Origin: Pseudidiomarina taiwanensis
GTDB lineage: Bacteria > Pseudomonadota > Gammaproteobacteria > Enterobacterales > Alteromonadaceae
Length of the DNA stretch: 64,000 nucleotides
Direction: 5' to 3'
Assembly: GCF_003987435.1 (NCBI RefSeq)
Contig: NZ_PIQG01000002.1
Location: forward strand, 496,001 to 560,000
Positions 48,660 through 56,909 of this stretch are shown piece by piece. A program made the position numbers and the translations under genes. Within the stretch, counting starts at the first letter, position 1; each line of letters opens with the position of its first letter. Below the pieces are notes generated by a model that ran no database searches, was not told the DNA's origin, and saw only the letters and a program-made list of their open reading frames with translations.

Positions 48660-50243
48660 ATGAGCACAGTTGTTGGCGAGATGGATCATCACGATCATCA
48701 CCATGCTCCAACGGGCATTTCCCGTTGGCTGTTTACTACGAACCATAAAGATATTGGCTCACTCTATCTATGGTTCAGTTTCATTATGTTCTTGGTCGGT
48801 GGCTCAATGGCGATGGTGATTCGCGCTGAGCTATTCCAACCAGGATTACAACTTGTTGACCCCCATTTCTTTAATCAGATGACCACAGTGCATGGTCTGA
48901 TTATGGTCTTTGGGGCAGTCATGCCAGCTTTCACCGGGCTTGCCAACTGGATGATACCAATGATGATTGGTGCACCGGATATGGCGCTACCGCGGATGAA
49001 TAACTGGAGTTTCTGGATTCTGCCTTTTGCTTTTGCCATCTTGCTCGCCTCGCTATTTATGGAAGGCGGCGGCCCAGCATTCGGTTGGACCTTCTATGCA
49101 CCGTTATCGACCACTTACAGTGGCGACTCAACGGCACTGTTCGTGTTCTCGGTTCATATCATGGGGATTTCCTCGATTATGGGCGCCATTAACGTGATCG
49201 TGACGATTATGAATATGCGCGCACCAGGCATGACCTATATGAAGATGCCGTTGTTCGTGTGGACTTGGTTTATTACCGCCTTCTTGTTAATTGCGGTGAT
49301 GCCAGTTCTCGCAGGTGCAGTAACCATGGTATTGACCGATAAATACTTCGGCACCAGCTTCTTTGATGCAGCGGGCGGTGGTGACCCAGTGATGTTCCAG
49401 CACATTTTCTGGTTCTTTGGCCACCCCGAAGTTTACATCATGATCTTGCCATCGTTCGGGATCATTTCAGCGATTATACCGGCCTTCTCGCGCAAGAAAC
49501 TGTTCGGTTATGCGTCGATGGTTTACGCCACCGCAGCGATTGCTGGCTTAAGCTTCCTTGTATGGGCTCACCATATGTTTACTACTGGGATGCCGGTAGC
49601 CGCAGAACTATTCTTCATGTACTGCACCATGCTGATCTCGGTTCCAACTGGGGTGAAAGTCTTTAACTGGGTTGCCACCATGTGGCGCGGCTCGATGACA
49701 TTCGAAGTGCCGATGCTGTTTGCGTTAGCCTTCGTCATCTTGTTCACCATCGGTGGTTTCTCGGGCTTGATGTTGGCGATCACGCCAATTGATTTCCAAT
49801 ACCACGATACCTACTTCGTGGTTGCTCATTTCCACTATGTTTTGGTGAGTGGCGCGATTTTCTCAATCATGGCAGCAGCCTACTACTGGCTACCTAAGTG
49901 GACCGGTCATATGTATGACACCACCCTGGCGCGCTGGCACTTCTGGACCTCGTTAATCTCAGTCAATGTGCTGTTCTTCCCGATGCACTTTGCAGGTCTT
50001 GCTGGAATGCCTCGGCGGATCCCGGATTATGCGGTGCAATTCGCTGACATCAACCAAATCGTAAGTATCGGTGGATTTGCGTTCGGCTTATCACAGCTGA
50101 TCTTCTTATGGGTGGTGATTAAGTGCGTGCGTACCGGTGAAAAAGCACCGGCTAAACCGTGGGAAGGTGCAGAAGGCTTAGAATGGACTGTGCCATCACC
50201 TGCGCCTTATCACACCTTTGAAACACCACCGAAGGTAGACTAA
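48660..50243 (+). CDS. ctaD: Cytochrome c oxidase subunit I
   Basis: Subunit I holds haem a and the haem a3-CuB centre where oxygen is reduced and protons are pumped. The 527-residue protein has 12 transmembrane helices, TTVHGLIMVFGAVMP (haem a His), FFGHPEVYIMILPSFG (CuB His and the cross-linked Tyr), a pair of CuB histidines in WAHHMFTTGM, and YFVVAHFHYVLVSG with the a3 and a haem His. GGGAG precedes the ATG. It follows coxB by 13 nt and precedes ctaG by 3 nt. Confidence 0.98.
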   Translation: MSTVVGEMDHHDHHHAPTGISRWLFTTNHKDIGSLYLWFSFIMFLVGGSMAMVIRAELFQPGLQLVDPHFFNQMTTVHGLIMVFGAVMPAFTGLANWMIPMMIGAPDMALPRMNNWSFWILPFAFAILLASLFMEGGGPAFGWTFYAPLSTTYSGDSTALFVFSVHIMGISSIMGAINVIVTIMNMRAPGMTYMKMPLFVWTWFITAFLLIAVMPVLAGAVTMVLTDKYFGTSFFDAAGGGDPVMFQHIFWFFGHPEVYIMILPSFGIISAIIPAFSRKKLFGYASMVYATAAIAGLSFLVWAHHMFTTGMPVAAELFFMYCTMLISVPTGVKVFNWVATMWRGSMTFEVPMLFALAFVILFTIGGFSGLMLAITPIDFQYHDTYFVVAHFHYVLVSGAIFSIMAAAYYWLPKWTGHMYDTTLARWHFWTSLISVNVLFFPMHFAGLAGMPRRIPDYAVQFADINQIVSIGGFAFGLSQLIFLWVVIKCVRTGEKAPAKPWEGAEGLEWTVPSPAPYHTFETPPKVD

Positions 50244-50246
50244 GCC

Positions 50247-50831
50247 ATGAGTGAAGCACCTCAAACTGAACCGCGCCCAGATAATGGGCGCATCATTCGG
50301 CGGCTGCTATTAACAGTCGCTGGGATGTTTGCGTTCGGCTTTGCCCTTGTGCCGCTCTATGAAGCTTTCTGTGATTTAACCGGGTTTAATGGACGCACTC
50401 GTAACGAAGCGGCTGCTGTCAGCACGCATCAAGTTGACACTAGTCGCACTGTGAACGTGCAGTTTATTACCCGCAATGCACAAGGGATGCCGTGGGATTT
50501 TAAAGCTGAAATGAACAGTGTCCGAGTTCACCCCGGTGAAACTCGCGTTGTGAATTTTCTAGCAAGCAACCCAACCGGCAGCAACATGGTCGCCCAAGCG
50601 ATTCCTTCCGTTGCTCCCGGTGAGGCGGCGCTGTATTTAAACAAAACAGAGTGTTTCTGTTTTAACCAACAACCGCTACAAGCGGGTGCCGATACCGCGA
50701 TGCCGATGCAGTTTTATCTTGACCCGGATATTCCGGAGCATATTCACACATTAACCTTGTCATACACGCTGTACGATATGACAGCCAATGCTACACCGGA
50801 TGTGTTGGCGCAAATGGCGCCAGCCAACTGA
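50247..50831 (+). CDS. ctaG: Cytochrome c oxidase assembly protein CtaG/Cox11
   Basis: Cox11/CtaG delivers copper to the CuB site of subunit I. The 194-residue protein has a single N-terminal transmembrane helix (about 16-36), the FVPLY-like ALVPLYEAFCDLTGFNGRT after it, and a periplasmic immunoglobulin-like domain with the copper-binding CFCF motif in KTECFCFNQQ. All family hallmarks are present. It sits between subunits I and III, as usual in proteobacterial aa3 clusters. Confidence 0.95.
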   Translation: MSEAPQTEPRPDNGRIIRRLLLTVAGMFAFGFALVPLYEAFCDLTGFNGRTRNEAAAVSTHQVDTSRTVNVQFITRNAQGMPWDFKAEMNSVRVHPGETRVVNFLASNPTGSNMVAQAIPSVAPGEAALYLNKTECFCFNQQPLQAGADTAMPMQFYLDPDIPEHIHTLTLSYTLYDMTANATPDVLAQMAPAN

Positions 50832-50840
50832 GGACTTGTT

Positions 50841-51719
50841 ATGGCAGAAAAACACGAAAAATATTATGTCCCAGCTTCGAGCCCGTGGCCGATTGTTGGG
50901 GCGATTGGTCTTGGCCTGATTGCTTTTGGAGCCGGCCACACCGTTATTGAATCAAGCAAAGAAATTGATGGCTGGGGCGCAGAAGTTTTACTCGCTGGGC
51001 TTGCCGTTATTGTGGTGATGTTGTTTGGTTGGTTCCGTGACCAAATCAACGAATCGATGGCGGGGCTCTACAGCGCTCAGCTGAGCGCTTCGTACCGACA
51101 GGGTATGAGCTGGTTTATTTTCTCCGAAGTCATGTTCTTTGCGGCCTTCTTCGGCGCACTTTTCTATGCCCGCTTTATTGCCGTTGAGTGGCTTGGTGGA
51201 GCCAGTAATAATGCCATGACCAACGAAATATTATGGCCTGGCTTTGAGGCGATGTGGCCGCTCACTGAAACGCCTGGAGGAATTGAGTCAGGCAGCATGG
51301 GGTGGTTTGGCTTGCCACTTTATAACACCATCATTTTGATTGTGTCATCGGTGACCTGTCACTTTGCCCATGTCAGCTTAGAGAAGAATAAGCGGACGCC
51401 ACTGAAACTTTGGCTTGGCGCGACCATTATCTTGGGCTGTATCTTCTTGTACTTACAGGGTTGGGAATACGTCCATGCTTATAATGAGCTTGGCTTAACC
51501 TTGGATTCAGGCATTTATGGCAACACTTTTTACATGTTAACTGGCTTCCATGGGATGCACGTGACCCTTGGAACCTTAATGTTGATTGTGATGTTTTTCC
51601 GAGTATTGAAGGGGCACTTTACCCCAGATAATCACTTTGCTTTCCAAGCCACCAGTTGGTATTGGCACTTTGTCGATGTGGTTTGGGTGTGCTTGTTTAT
51701 TTTTGTTTATATTCTCTAA
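50841..51719 (+). CDS. coxC: Cytochrome c oxidase subunit III
   Basis: Subunit III stabilises subunit I and helps proton uptake. The 292-residue protein has seven transmembrane helices with the signatures GMSWFIFSEVMFFAAFFGALFYAR, WLGATIILGCIFLYLQGWEY, FYMLTGFHGMHVTLGTLML and a final YWHFVDVVWVCLFIFVYIL. GAGGA lies before the ATG. The operon on the plus strand pauses here: the next gene (DUF2909) is on the other strand, 23 nt away. Confidence 0.97.
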   Translation: MAEKHEKYYVPASSPWPIVGAIGLGLIAFGAGHTVIESSKEIDGWGAEVLLAGLAVIVVMLFGWFRDQINESMAGLYSAQLSASYRQGMSWFIFSEVMFFAAFFGALFYARFIAVEWLGGASNNAMTNEILWPGFEAMWPLTETPGGIESGSMGWFGLPLYNTIILIVSSVTCHFAHVSLEKNKRTPLKLWLGATIILGCIFLYLQGWEYVHAYNELGLTLDSGIYGNTFYMLTGFHGMHVTLGTLMLIVMFFRVLKGHFTPDNHFAFQATSWYWHFVDVVWVCLFIFVYIL

Positions 51720-51728
51720 GATGAGAGC

Positions 51729-51757
51729 GCACGGCCTTACAACTAGTAAGGTCGTGC
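51729..51757. other. 12-bp stem-loop at the coxC/DUF2909 convergent junction
   Basis: GCACGGCCTTAC (51729-51740) and GTAAGGTCGTGC (51746-51757) form a 12-bp stem with one G-T wobble and a 5-nt loop. The DUF2909 stop codon sits in the loop and its last codons form one arm. No T-tract follows on either strand, so it may protect 3' ends or stall polymerase rather than act as a classic terminator. Confidence 0.55.
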
Positions 51758-51958
51758 GTGCGGCACAAGCACCCCGCTGGCAAGCAGAATGATGATGATG
51801 ATCATCGCCAGCGCAGACCACATCACCCGCTTACCTAGGTAGTGACTCATAGATGGCTTGTTCGGATCGTTTTTCAACATTGCAAACAAGGCTCTAAATA
51901 AGTTCACCACCATAAACAGCATGAGTAGTACGAGGATGATTTTCGCTAAAATTTCCAT
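51743..51958 (-). CDS. DUF2909 family twin-transmembrane protein
   Basis: The 71-residue protein starts MEILAKIILVLLMLFMVVNL and has two transmembrane helices (about 3-25 and 48-66) joined by a polar loop (LKNDPNKPSMSHYLGKRVMW). This is the DUF2909 family commonly placed antisense inside gammaproteobacterial aa3 oxidase clusters. A role in oxidase assembly is likely by association only. Its ATG (51956-51958) overlaps by 2 nt with the ATG of the divergent SURF1 gene. A longer frame upstream has no family support. Confidence 0.82.
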   Translation of the reverse strand: MEILAKIILVLLMLFMVVNLFRALFAMLKNDPNKPSMSHYLGKRVMWSALAMIIIIILLASGVLVPHARPY

Positions 51959-52673
51959 GTTTGTATCTCGAAATAAAATTGCGTTGATCCTCACTGTGCT
52001 TGTTATCAGCATCTTGGTCAAGCTTGGTTTCTGGCAACTCGACCGAGCGGAGCAAAAACGTCAGCTATTTGCTGATTACGCCGAGCAGCAGCTGCCACTC
52101 AATTTGAACGACCCAACCGCGGCTGAACCAGAGCGTTACGCAAGCGTTGAGATTTCTGGGCAATTCGAAGCAAATCGCTACTTTTTATTAGATAACCAAA
52201 TTCTCAACGGCCAAGTCGGCTACCAAGTGATCGGCTTGCTGACCCCGCAACCAGCACTTAGTGACACATTAGTCTTGGTCAACTTAGGCTGGGTTCCCGT
52301 CGGCTCGAACCGAGCCGAATTGCCGCAACTTGAGCTGCCGCAAGGCGTTTTAACGATTCCAGGGCGTTATTACCAGCCGAGTGAATTCGGTTTTCAGTTA
52401 AGCGATCACATCCTTGAGCAGGGGCCATGGCCACAGCGGATTCAGCGGCTTGATATTGAAAGCCTAAGTGAACTGACACAACTTCCCTTAGCGCCCTATG
52501 TGGTGCTACTCTCAGAACAAGCAGAATTCGGTTGGCCGCGACAATGGCAACCTCAAGTTATGGCACCGGAAAAGCATCAGGCATATGCATTGCAGTGGTT
52601 TAGTCTTGCGCTCGCATGTGTCGTTGTGTTTATTTTTGCCAGTCGTTCCAGAACAAAAACAACAGAGGAATGA
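51957..52673 (+). CDS. SURF1 family cytochrome oxidase assembly protein
   Basis: SURF1/Shy1 proteins help insert haem a into subunit I. The 238-residue product (start ATG 51957, MFVSRNKIALILTV) has two transmembrane helices at the ends (about 7-24 and 213-230) and the family motifs LGFWQLDRAEQKR, RYASVEISGQFE, FLLDNQILNGQVGYQVIGLL, LVNLGWVPVG and HQAYALQWFSLA. In-frame ATGs further upstream lie over the antisense DUF2909 gene and lack similarity. There is little ribosome-binding signal because the upstream DNA is coding on the other strand. Confidence 0.9.
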   Translation: MFVSRNKIALILTVLVISILVKLGFWQLDRAEQKRQLFADYAEQQLPLNLNDPTAAEPERYASVEISGQFEANRYFLLDNQILNGQVGYQVIGLLTPQPALSDTLVLVNLGWVPVGSNRAELPQLELPQGVLTIPGRYYQPSEFGFQLSDHILEQGPWPQRIQRLDIESLSELTQLPLAPYVVLLSEQAEFGWPRQWQPQVMAPEKHQAYALQWFSLALACVVVFIFASRSRTKTTEE

Positions 52674-52675
52674 AG

Positions 52676-53218
52676 ATGTCATCTGTGAAAAAATCTCGCG
52701 CCACATTAATTGGTGTCGCTCTTGCCTTTATCATCCCGATCATTGGGGCGAAATTAGTGCTTGATCAACATTGGTATCAGGGCGCTGCCACCAATCAGGG
52801 CATCATGTTAGTCCCGCCAGTTGAATTAGGTGAGCTCAAACAGGGTTTACCCGAAGGTTGGGTGGTCTTGTTACCGCAAACGGGCGCTTGTGGCCTAGCT
52901 TGTCAGCAAGGCCTATATGCAATTAACCAGTTGGATGTTGCACTTGGCAAGGAGTCAGGGCGTGTGAGCCCAGTCTTCCTTACCCCAACCCCAACTGAGC
53001 ATGACTTAAGTCAGACTCCTGTAGTTAAAGCTGTAGCCGATGCAGAATTGAGCCAACCGTTTGCAAGCTTACCCGCAGACCAAATTTTTATTATTGACCC
53101 ACTCGGTAATGTCATTCTCCACTACCCGCTTCATCAAGACGAGGAAGCGATGCGGATGGAAGCCAAAAGTGTGTTGAGCGATTTACGCAAATTATTAAAA
53201 CTTTCGAGAGTAGGATAA
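52676..53218 (+). CDS. Membrane-anchored thioredoxin-like protein of the oxidase cluster
   Basis: The 180-residue protein has one N-terminal transmembrane helix (about 11-28) and a soluble domain with WVVLLPQTGACGLACQQGLYAINQL. The CxxxC pair sits where Sco/thioredoxin-like proteins bind copper or do thiol exchange, followed by IFIIDPLGNVILHYPLHQDEE, a Sco-like late strand. The specific family is not named here; homologues usually sit between SURF1 and ctaA in marine gammaproteobacteria. It may help copper or redox handling during oxidase assembly. The start at 52676 has GAGGA 6 nt upstream. Confidence 0.75.
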   Translation: MSSVKKSRATLIGVALAFIIPIIGAKLVLDQHWYQGAATNQGIMLVPPVELGELKQGLPEGWVVLLPQTGACGLACQQGLYAINQLDVALGKESGRVSPVFLTPTPTEHDLSQTPVVKAVADAELSQPFASLPADQIFIIDPLGNVILHYPLHQDEEAMRMEAKSVLSDLRKLLKLSRVG

Positions 53219-53222
53219 GACC

Positions 53223-54206
53223 ATGCGCGGCCTCGTCAAATTTGCCCTTATTTTAACTGTAGTCGTTATTGTCCTTGGTGCCTTTACTCGGCTTACGGAT
53301 GCTGGACTCGGGTGTCCTGATTGGCCAGGATGTTATGGCACACTGACCGTTCCCAAAACCGATGCACAACTCGAGCGAGCAGTCGAGTTGTGGCCCCATG
53401 CACCAGTTGAATACAACAAAGCATGGAACGAAATGATTCACCGCTATGCGGCGGGAACTTTAGCTTTAGTGATTCTTGGTATCTTTATTACCGCCCTTGT
53501 GCGCAAACGACGCTACCCAGAAACCCCGGTTAAATTACCTGCACTGTTGCTGGCACTGATTATTTTCCAAGCGGCACTTGGCATGTGGACAGTGACCAAA
53601 AACTTGCAACCTTTGATCGTCATGGGGCACCTGCTTGGCGGTTTCACCACCTTCTCACTCCTAACTTTACTGCACTTGCGCCTGACCCGGGTGCATTTAC
53701 CCCTAGGCGATGCTGGTGTGCGAACCCTGCGCGGCTTAGCGCTTTTCGCTTTACTCACAGTTATCGGCCAGATTGCGTTAGGTGGCTGGGTGGCCGCCAA
53801 CTATGCTGCCATGGCATGTACTGAGCTACCGCTCTGTGAGGGCGATTGGGTCAGTAAAATCGATATTCCAGGAGCGTTCTCTGTGCCCGCGGCAGAAACC
53901 TACCAATACGGCGCACATGACTACGGCGAACGAGTCACCATGCATATTGCACATCGTTTAGGTGCGGTTTTGGTAACTGTAGTGGTCGGCGTGCTGCTAT
54001 TTTTGGGTTATAAGCGCGCTTCCTCGAATGTCATTCGTCGTAGCTTGAATTGGGTTGCGCTGTTACTGGTGATTCAGCTAGCCTTGGGTTTAACCAACGT
54101 CATTATGCTGTTGCCATTAAGTGTTGCGGTAGCGCATAACTTATTCGGCGCACTATTAATGGCCAGTTTGGTCGCTCTAAATTATAAATTAGCGCGCAAT
54201 GCCTAG
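53223..54206 (+). CDS. ctaA: Haem A synthase CtaA/Cox15
   Basis: CtaA hydroxylates the C8 methyl group of haem O to a formyl group, giving haem A. The 327-residue protein has eight transmembrane helices with haem-ligand histidines in EMIHRYAAGTLAL, MGHLLGGFTTFSL, MHIAHRLGAVLV and VAHNLFGALLMA. It also has the N-terminal LTDAGLGCPDWPGCYG with its cysteines and MACTELPLCEGDW as the second cysteine pair. AGGA lies before the ATG. ctaB follows after 52 nt. Confidence 0.96.
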   Translation: MRGLVKFALILTVVVIVLGAFTRLTDAGLGCPDWPGCYGTLTVPKTDAQLERAVELWPHAPVEYNKAWNEMIHRYAAGTLALVILGIFITALVRKRRYPETPVKLPALLLALIIFQAALGMWTVTKNLQPLIVMGHLLGGFTTFSLLTLLHLRLTRVHLPLGDAGVRTLRGLALFALLTVIGQIALGGWVAANYAAMACTELPLCEGDWVSKIDIPGAFSVPAAETYQYGAHDYGERVTMHIAHRLGAVLVTVVVGVLLFLGYKRASSNVIRRSLNWVALLLVIQLALGLTNVIMLLPLSVAVAHNLFGALLMASLVALNYKLARNA

Positions 54207-54258
54207 CATAAAGACGCTGCGATAATAACACGATAAACAGAACACAAGATGTACCATT

Positions 54259-55200
54259 ATGAGCAATACAAGCGAACTAAAAGCGGACTCAGCCCCATTG
54301 GCGGCGGACGCTAAAAAACAAGCGGGCTGGCGCGACTATCTCGAGCTGACCAAGCCCAACGTGGTGTTGTTGCTGTTATTAACGGCATTGGTGGGGATGT
54401 GCCTAGCGACAGAAACTTGGGTCGCTTGGCAAATTCTGATACCTGCCCTCGCTGGGATCGGCTTGATGTCCGGCTCAGCAGCTGCCATCAATCACCTTGT
54501 TGATCGCCATATCGATGCGCGGATGGCACGGACATTGCGGCGTCCACTGCCTTCAGGGTCGCTCTCACCGAAGCGGGTGTTAAGCTTCGCTGCGATCATC
54601 GGCGGGCTAGGCTTTGCGATTTTGGCGCTGTGGGTCAATATGCTCACGGCTTGGCTGACATTTGCCAGCTTGGTGGGGTATGCCTTTATTTACACCATGT
54701 ACCTTAAGCGTGCGACGCCACAAAACATTGTTATCGGTGGCCTTGCTGGTGCTGCACCACCGCTACTGGGCTGGACTGCAGTAACCAACGAGATTCATCC
54801 GTTCGCGATTATGTTGGTCATGATTGTATTCACCTGGACACCACCGCACTTTTGGGCCTTAGCCGTGCATCGCGCCAAGGACTACGCCAAAGCTGAAATC
54901 CCCATGCTGCCGGTGACCCATGGCATAGAATTCACCAAAACCTGTATTTTGCTGTACACCATTTTGCTCGGCATTATTTGTTTATTGCCTTATTTAATCG
55001 GCATGTCAGGTGTCATTTATCTGATTGGTTCCAGCATCTTAAGTATTTGGTTCTTAGGCTACGCTTGGAAGCTCAAATTTGCGCCGAGCAAACTGACTGC
55101 TTTTAAAATGTTCAAGTTTTCAATTTGGCAGTTGATGGCTTTATTTATTTTGCTACTGGTCGATCACTACGTTGGACCGGCACCGGTCTTAATGGGGTAA
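54259..55200 (+). CDS. ctaB: Protohaem IX farnesyltransferase (haem O synthase)
   Basis: CtaB/CyoE attaches a farnesyl chain to haem B to make haem O, the substrate of CtaA. The 313-residue protein has seven to nine transmembrane helices with [38 protein letters not shown] (the aspartate-rich motif) and [28 protein letters not shown] (second motif). Family length is about 300. It lies directly after ctaA and 3 nt before the sco gene. Confidence 0.96.
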   Translation: MSNTSELKADSAPLAADAKKQAGWRDYLELTKPNVVLLLLLTALVGMCLATETWVAWQILIPALAGIGLMSGSAAAINHLVDRHIDARMARTLRRPLPSGSLSPKRVLSFAAIIGGLGFAILALWVNMLTAWLTFASLVGYAFIYTMYLKRATPQNIVIGGLAGAAPPLLGWTAVTNEIHPFAIMLVMIVFTWTPPHFWALAVHRAKDYAKAEIPMLPVTHGIEFTKTCILLYTILLGIICLLPYLIGMSGVIYLIGSSILSIWFLGYAWKLKFAPSKLTAFKMFKFSIWQLMALFILLLVDHYVGPAPVLMG

Positions 55201-55203
55201 CAC

Positions 55204-55821
55204 ATGCGAATTCTTCTTGCCATCGCCGCAGCGATCGCAATCATTGCCGGCGTTGCGGTACAGCAGTTATGGCCCAAAGCTGAACCTAAAGCTTTGGTCT
55301 ATGATCCAGCCCGCGCTATTCCTGAATTCAGTCTTGAGTCGACCGCGGCTACGAGCGTGGGGACTGAGGCACTCGTCGGTCAGTGGACTTTGCTCTTTAC
55401 CGGTTACACCTATTGCCCTGATATCTGTCCGACCACGATGGCAGATTTGCGGCGGATCATGCCAACCCTCAGCGCAAGCACAGATGTTCCGGTCAAAGTT
55501 TGGATGATATCGGTCGATCCACCGCGTGACGATATCGAGCGCTTAACACAGTATACCGGCTTCTTTGGTCCAGAATTTGTGGGCGTCCGGGGCGAGCATC
55601 CGCAACTGTACCCCTTTGTGACGAATCTTGGTTTGATGTATTCGGTGCCTGATGAGGGCGCCACGGATTACCTCGTTAATCACAGCGCCGCTATTATCTT
55701 GGTCAACCCAGCCGGTCATTTGCAGGCCATATTCAAAGCTGAACATGTGCCCGGTAAAATCCCGACCGTCAACATGGACCAATTAGCCGCTGATTTTGCG
55801 CTTATTGCTGACGCCTACTAA
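55204..55821 (+). CDS. SCO1/SenC family copper chaperone
   Basis: Sco proteins deliver copper to the CuA site of subunit II and may reduce its cysteines. The 205-residue protein has an N-terminal transmembrane anchor (about 3-20) and a thioredoxin fold with the CPDICP copper motif in YTYCPDICPTTMADLRR. It also has VKVWMISVDPPRD and NHSAAIILVNPAGHLQA, in which the conserved His is the third ligand. It is the last gene of the oxidase cluster on this strand and overlaps the convergent deacetylase gene by 4 nt. Confidence 0.95.
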   Translation: MRILLAIAAAIAIIAGVAVQQLWPKAEPKALVYDPARAIPEFSLESTAATSVGTEALVGQWTLLFTGYTYCPDICPTTMADLRRIMPTLSASTDVPVKVWMISVDPPRDDIERLTQYTGFFGPEFVGVRGEHPQLYPFVTNLGLMYSVPDEGATDYLVNHSAAIILVNPAGHLQAIFKAEHVPGKIPTVNMDQLAADFALIADAY

Positions 55822-56909
55822 TCAGGCCAGCGTCCGTTTTCATCAGGGCGAACCAACGGCACTGAGTACCAATAAAAGCGACCGCTCTCACTGATACTCG
55901 GTGCCGTACAATTAACGCGTGATCGGCCAATGGGCGGTTGTTTTGGCAAGGTAAAGGTCAAAGCTGAACCATCATCACTTGGTTGAATGACATCTGCACC
56001 GTAAAAGCACTGCACTTGATGACGATGCAAATCCTGATGCGGTGCCAACTCAATACTTATCGTTAACTGCTCGGTGTCATGCTCCAGCACCATATCCTGC
56101 GGGTGATGCTCTACCACCGGCATCGGCAGCGATAGAATTTTGGTGCGCAAGGTATCAAGCGCCGCATAGCGCCCCGATGCGGGAAACCGCGGAATTGCCG
56201 CAGGGTGACTCAAACGCCCCCAAGCACCTGAGTGTTGACCAAAGGCCAAATAACCGATTTGCCGCAACGCCTCGGCCAGTTCAAAAGAAAACTCACCGTA
56301 TGGGTAAGCCAACATCGGCTGCGGCTGATCGAAGTGCTGCTCAATTTGTGCCTGTGCAGCCCGCACATCGGCGAGCTCTCGGGCAAGCCACGCACGCTCA
56401 GTCACCCCTGGCTCACGCCACGTCATGTGATGGTGTTCATTGGTGTGATTGGCAATTTCAGCACCGTATTCGGTTAGGATCTTAAGTTGTTCCCAACTCA
56501 TATATTGGCGCGGGTTTTCTGCCATTAACTTAGGATTCACAAAAATAGTGAAAGGGTACCGGTAGCGCTCAAACACTTCGCGACCATTCACAAACACATT
56601 CGCCCAACCATCGTCAAAAGTAATTGCGGCGGCGCGCTTAGGCAGCGTTCCGGCAGCGAGCCGTTGCTTAGCTTCAGTGAGCGATAGCACAGTGAAATCG
56701 AGCTCTTTCAATAAAGCAAAATGCGCTTCAAGTTCGGCGGCTGTTACCGAAGTGACGCGTGGGGTATCATCACCGACATGATGGTATTGTAAAATCACAA
56801 TACCGCGCTCGGCCTCGCGGTGCGGGGATGCAGAATTCGGCAAGGCATAACTCACAGACGTAAAGACGACAGCGAACGCTATGACGCAAACACCAAACCA
56901 AAATTTCAC
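55818..56909 (-). CDS. Secreted polysaccharide deacetylase family protein
   Basis: The 363-residue protein has a signal peptide (1-22) and a NodB-like domain (about 90-260): AITFDDGWANVF with the catalytic base Asp99 and metal Asp100, HTNEHHH with metal His155 and His159, and MLAYPYGEFSFELAEAL. The C-terminal 100 residues look beta-rich and have no known motif. It probably removes N-acetyl groups from an envelope or secreted polysaccharide. The start is GTG (56907-56909), with a strong AAGGAGGG site 5 nt upstream. The first 29 nt overlap the divergent MATE gene. Confidence 0.88.
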   Translation of the reverse strand: MKFWFGVCVIAFAVVFTSVSYALPNSASPHREAERGIVILQYHHVGDDTPRVTSVTAAELEAHFALLKELDFTVLSLTEAKQRLAAGTLPKRAAAITFDDGWANVFVNGREVFERYRYPFTIFVNPKLMAENPRQYMSWEQLKILTEYGAEIANHTNEHHHMTWREPGVTERAWLARELADVRAAQAQIEQHFDQPQPMLAYPYGEFSFELAEALRQIGYLAFGQHSGAWGRLSHPAAIPRFPASGRYAALDTLRTKILSLPMPVVEHHPQDMVLEHDTEQLTISIELAPHQDLHRHQVQCFYGADVIQPSDDGSALTFTLPKQPPIGRSRVNCTAPSISESGRFYWYSVPLVRPDENGRWPD

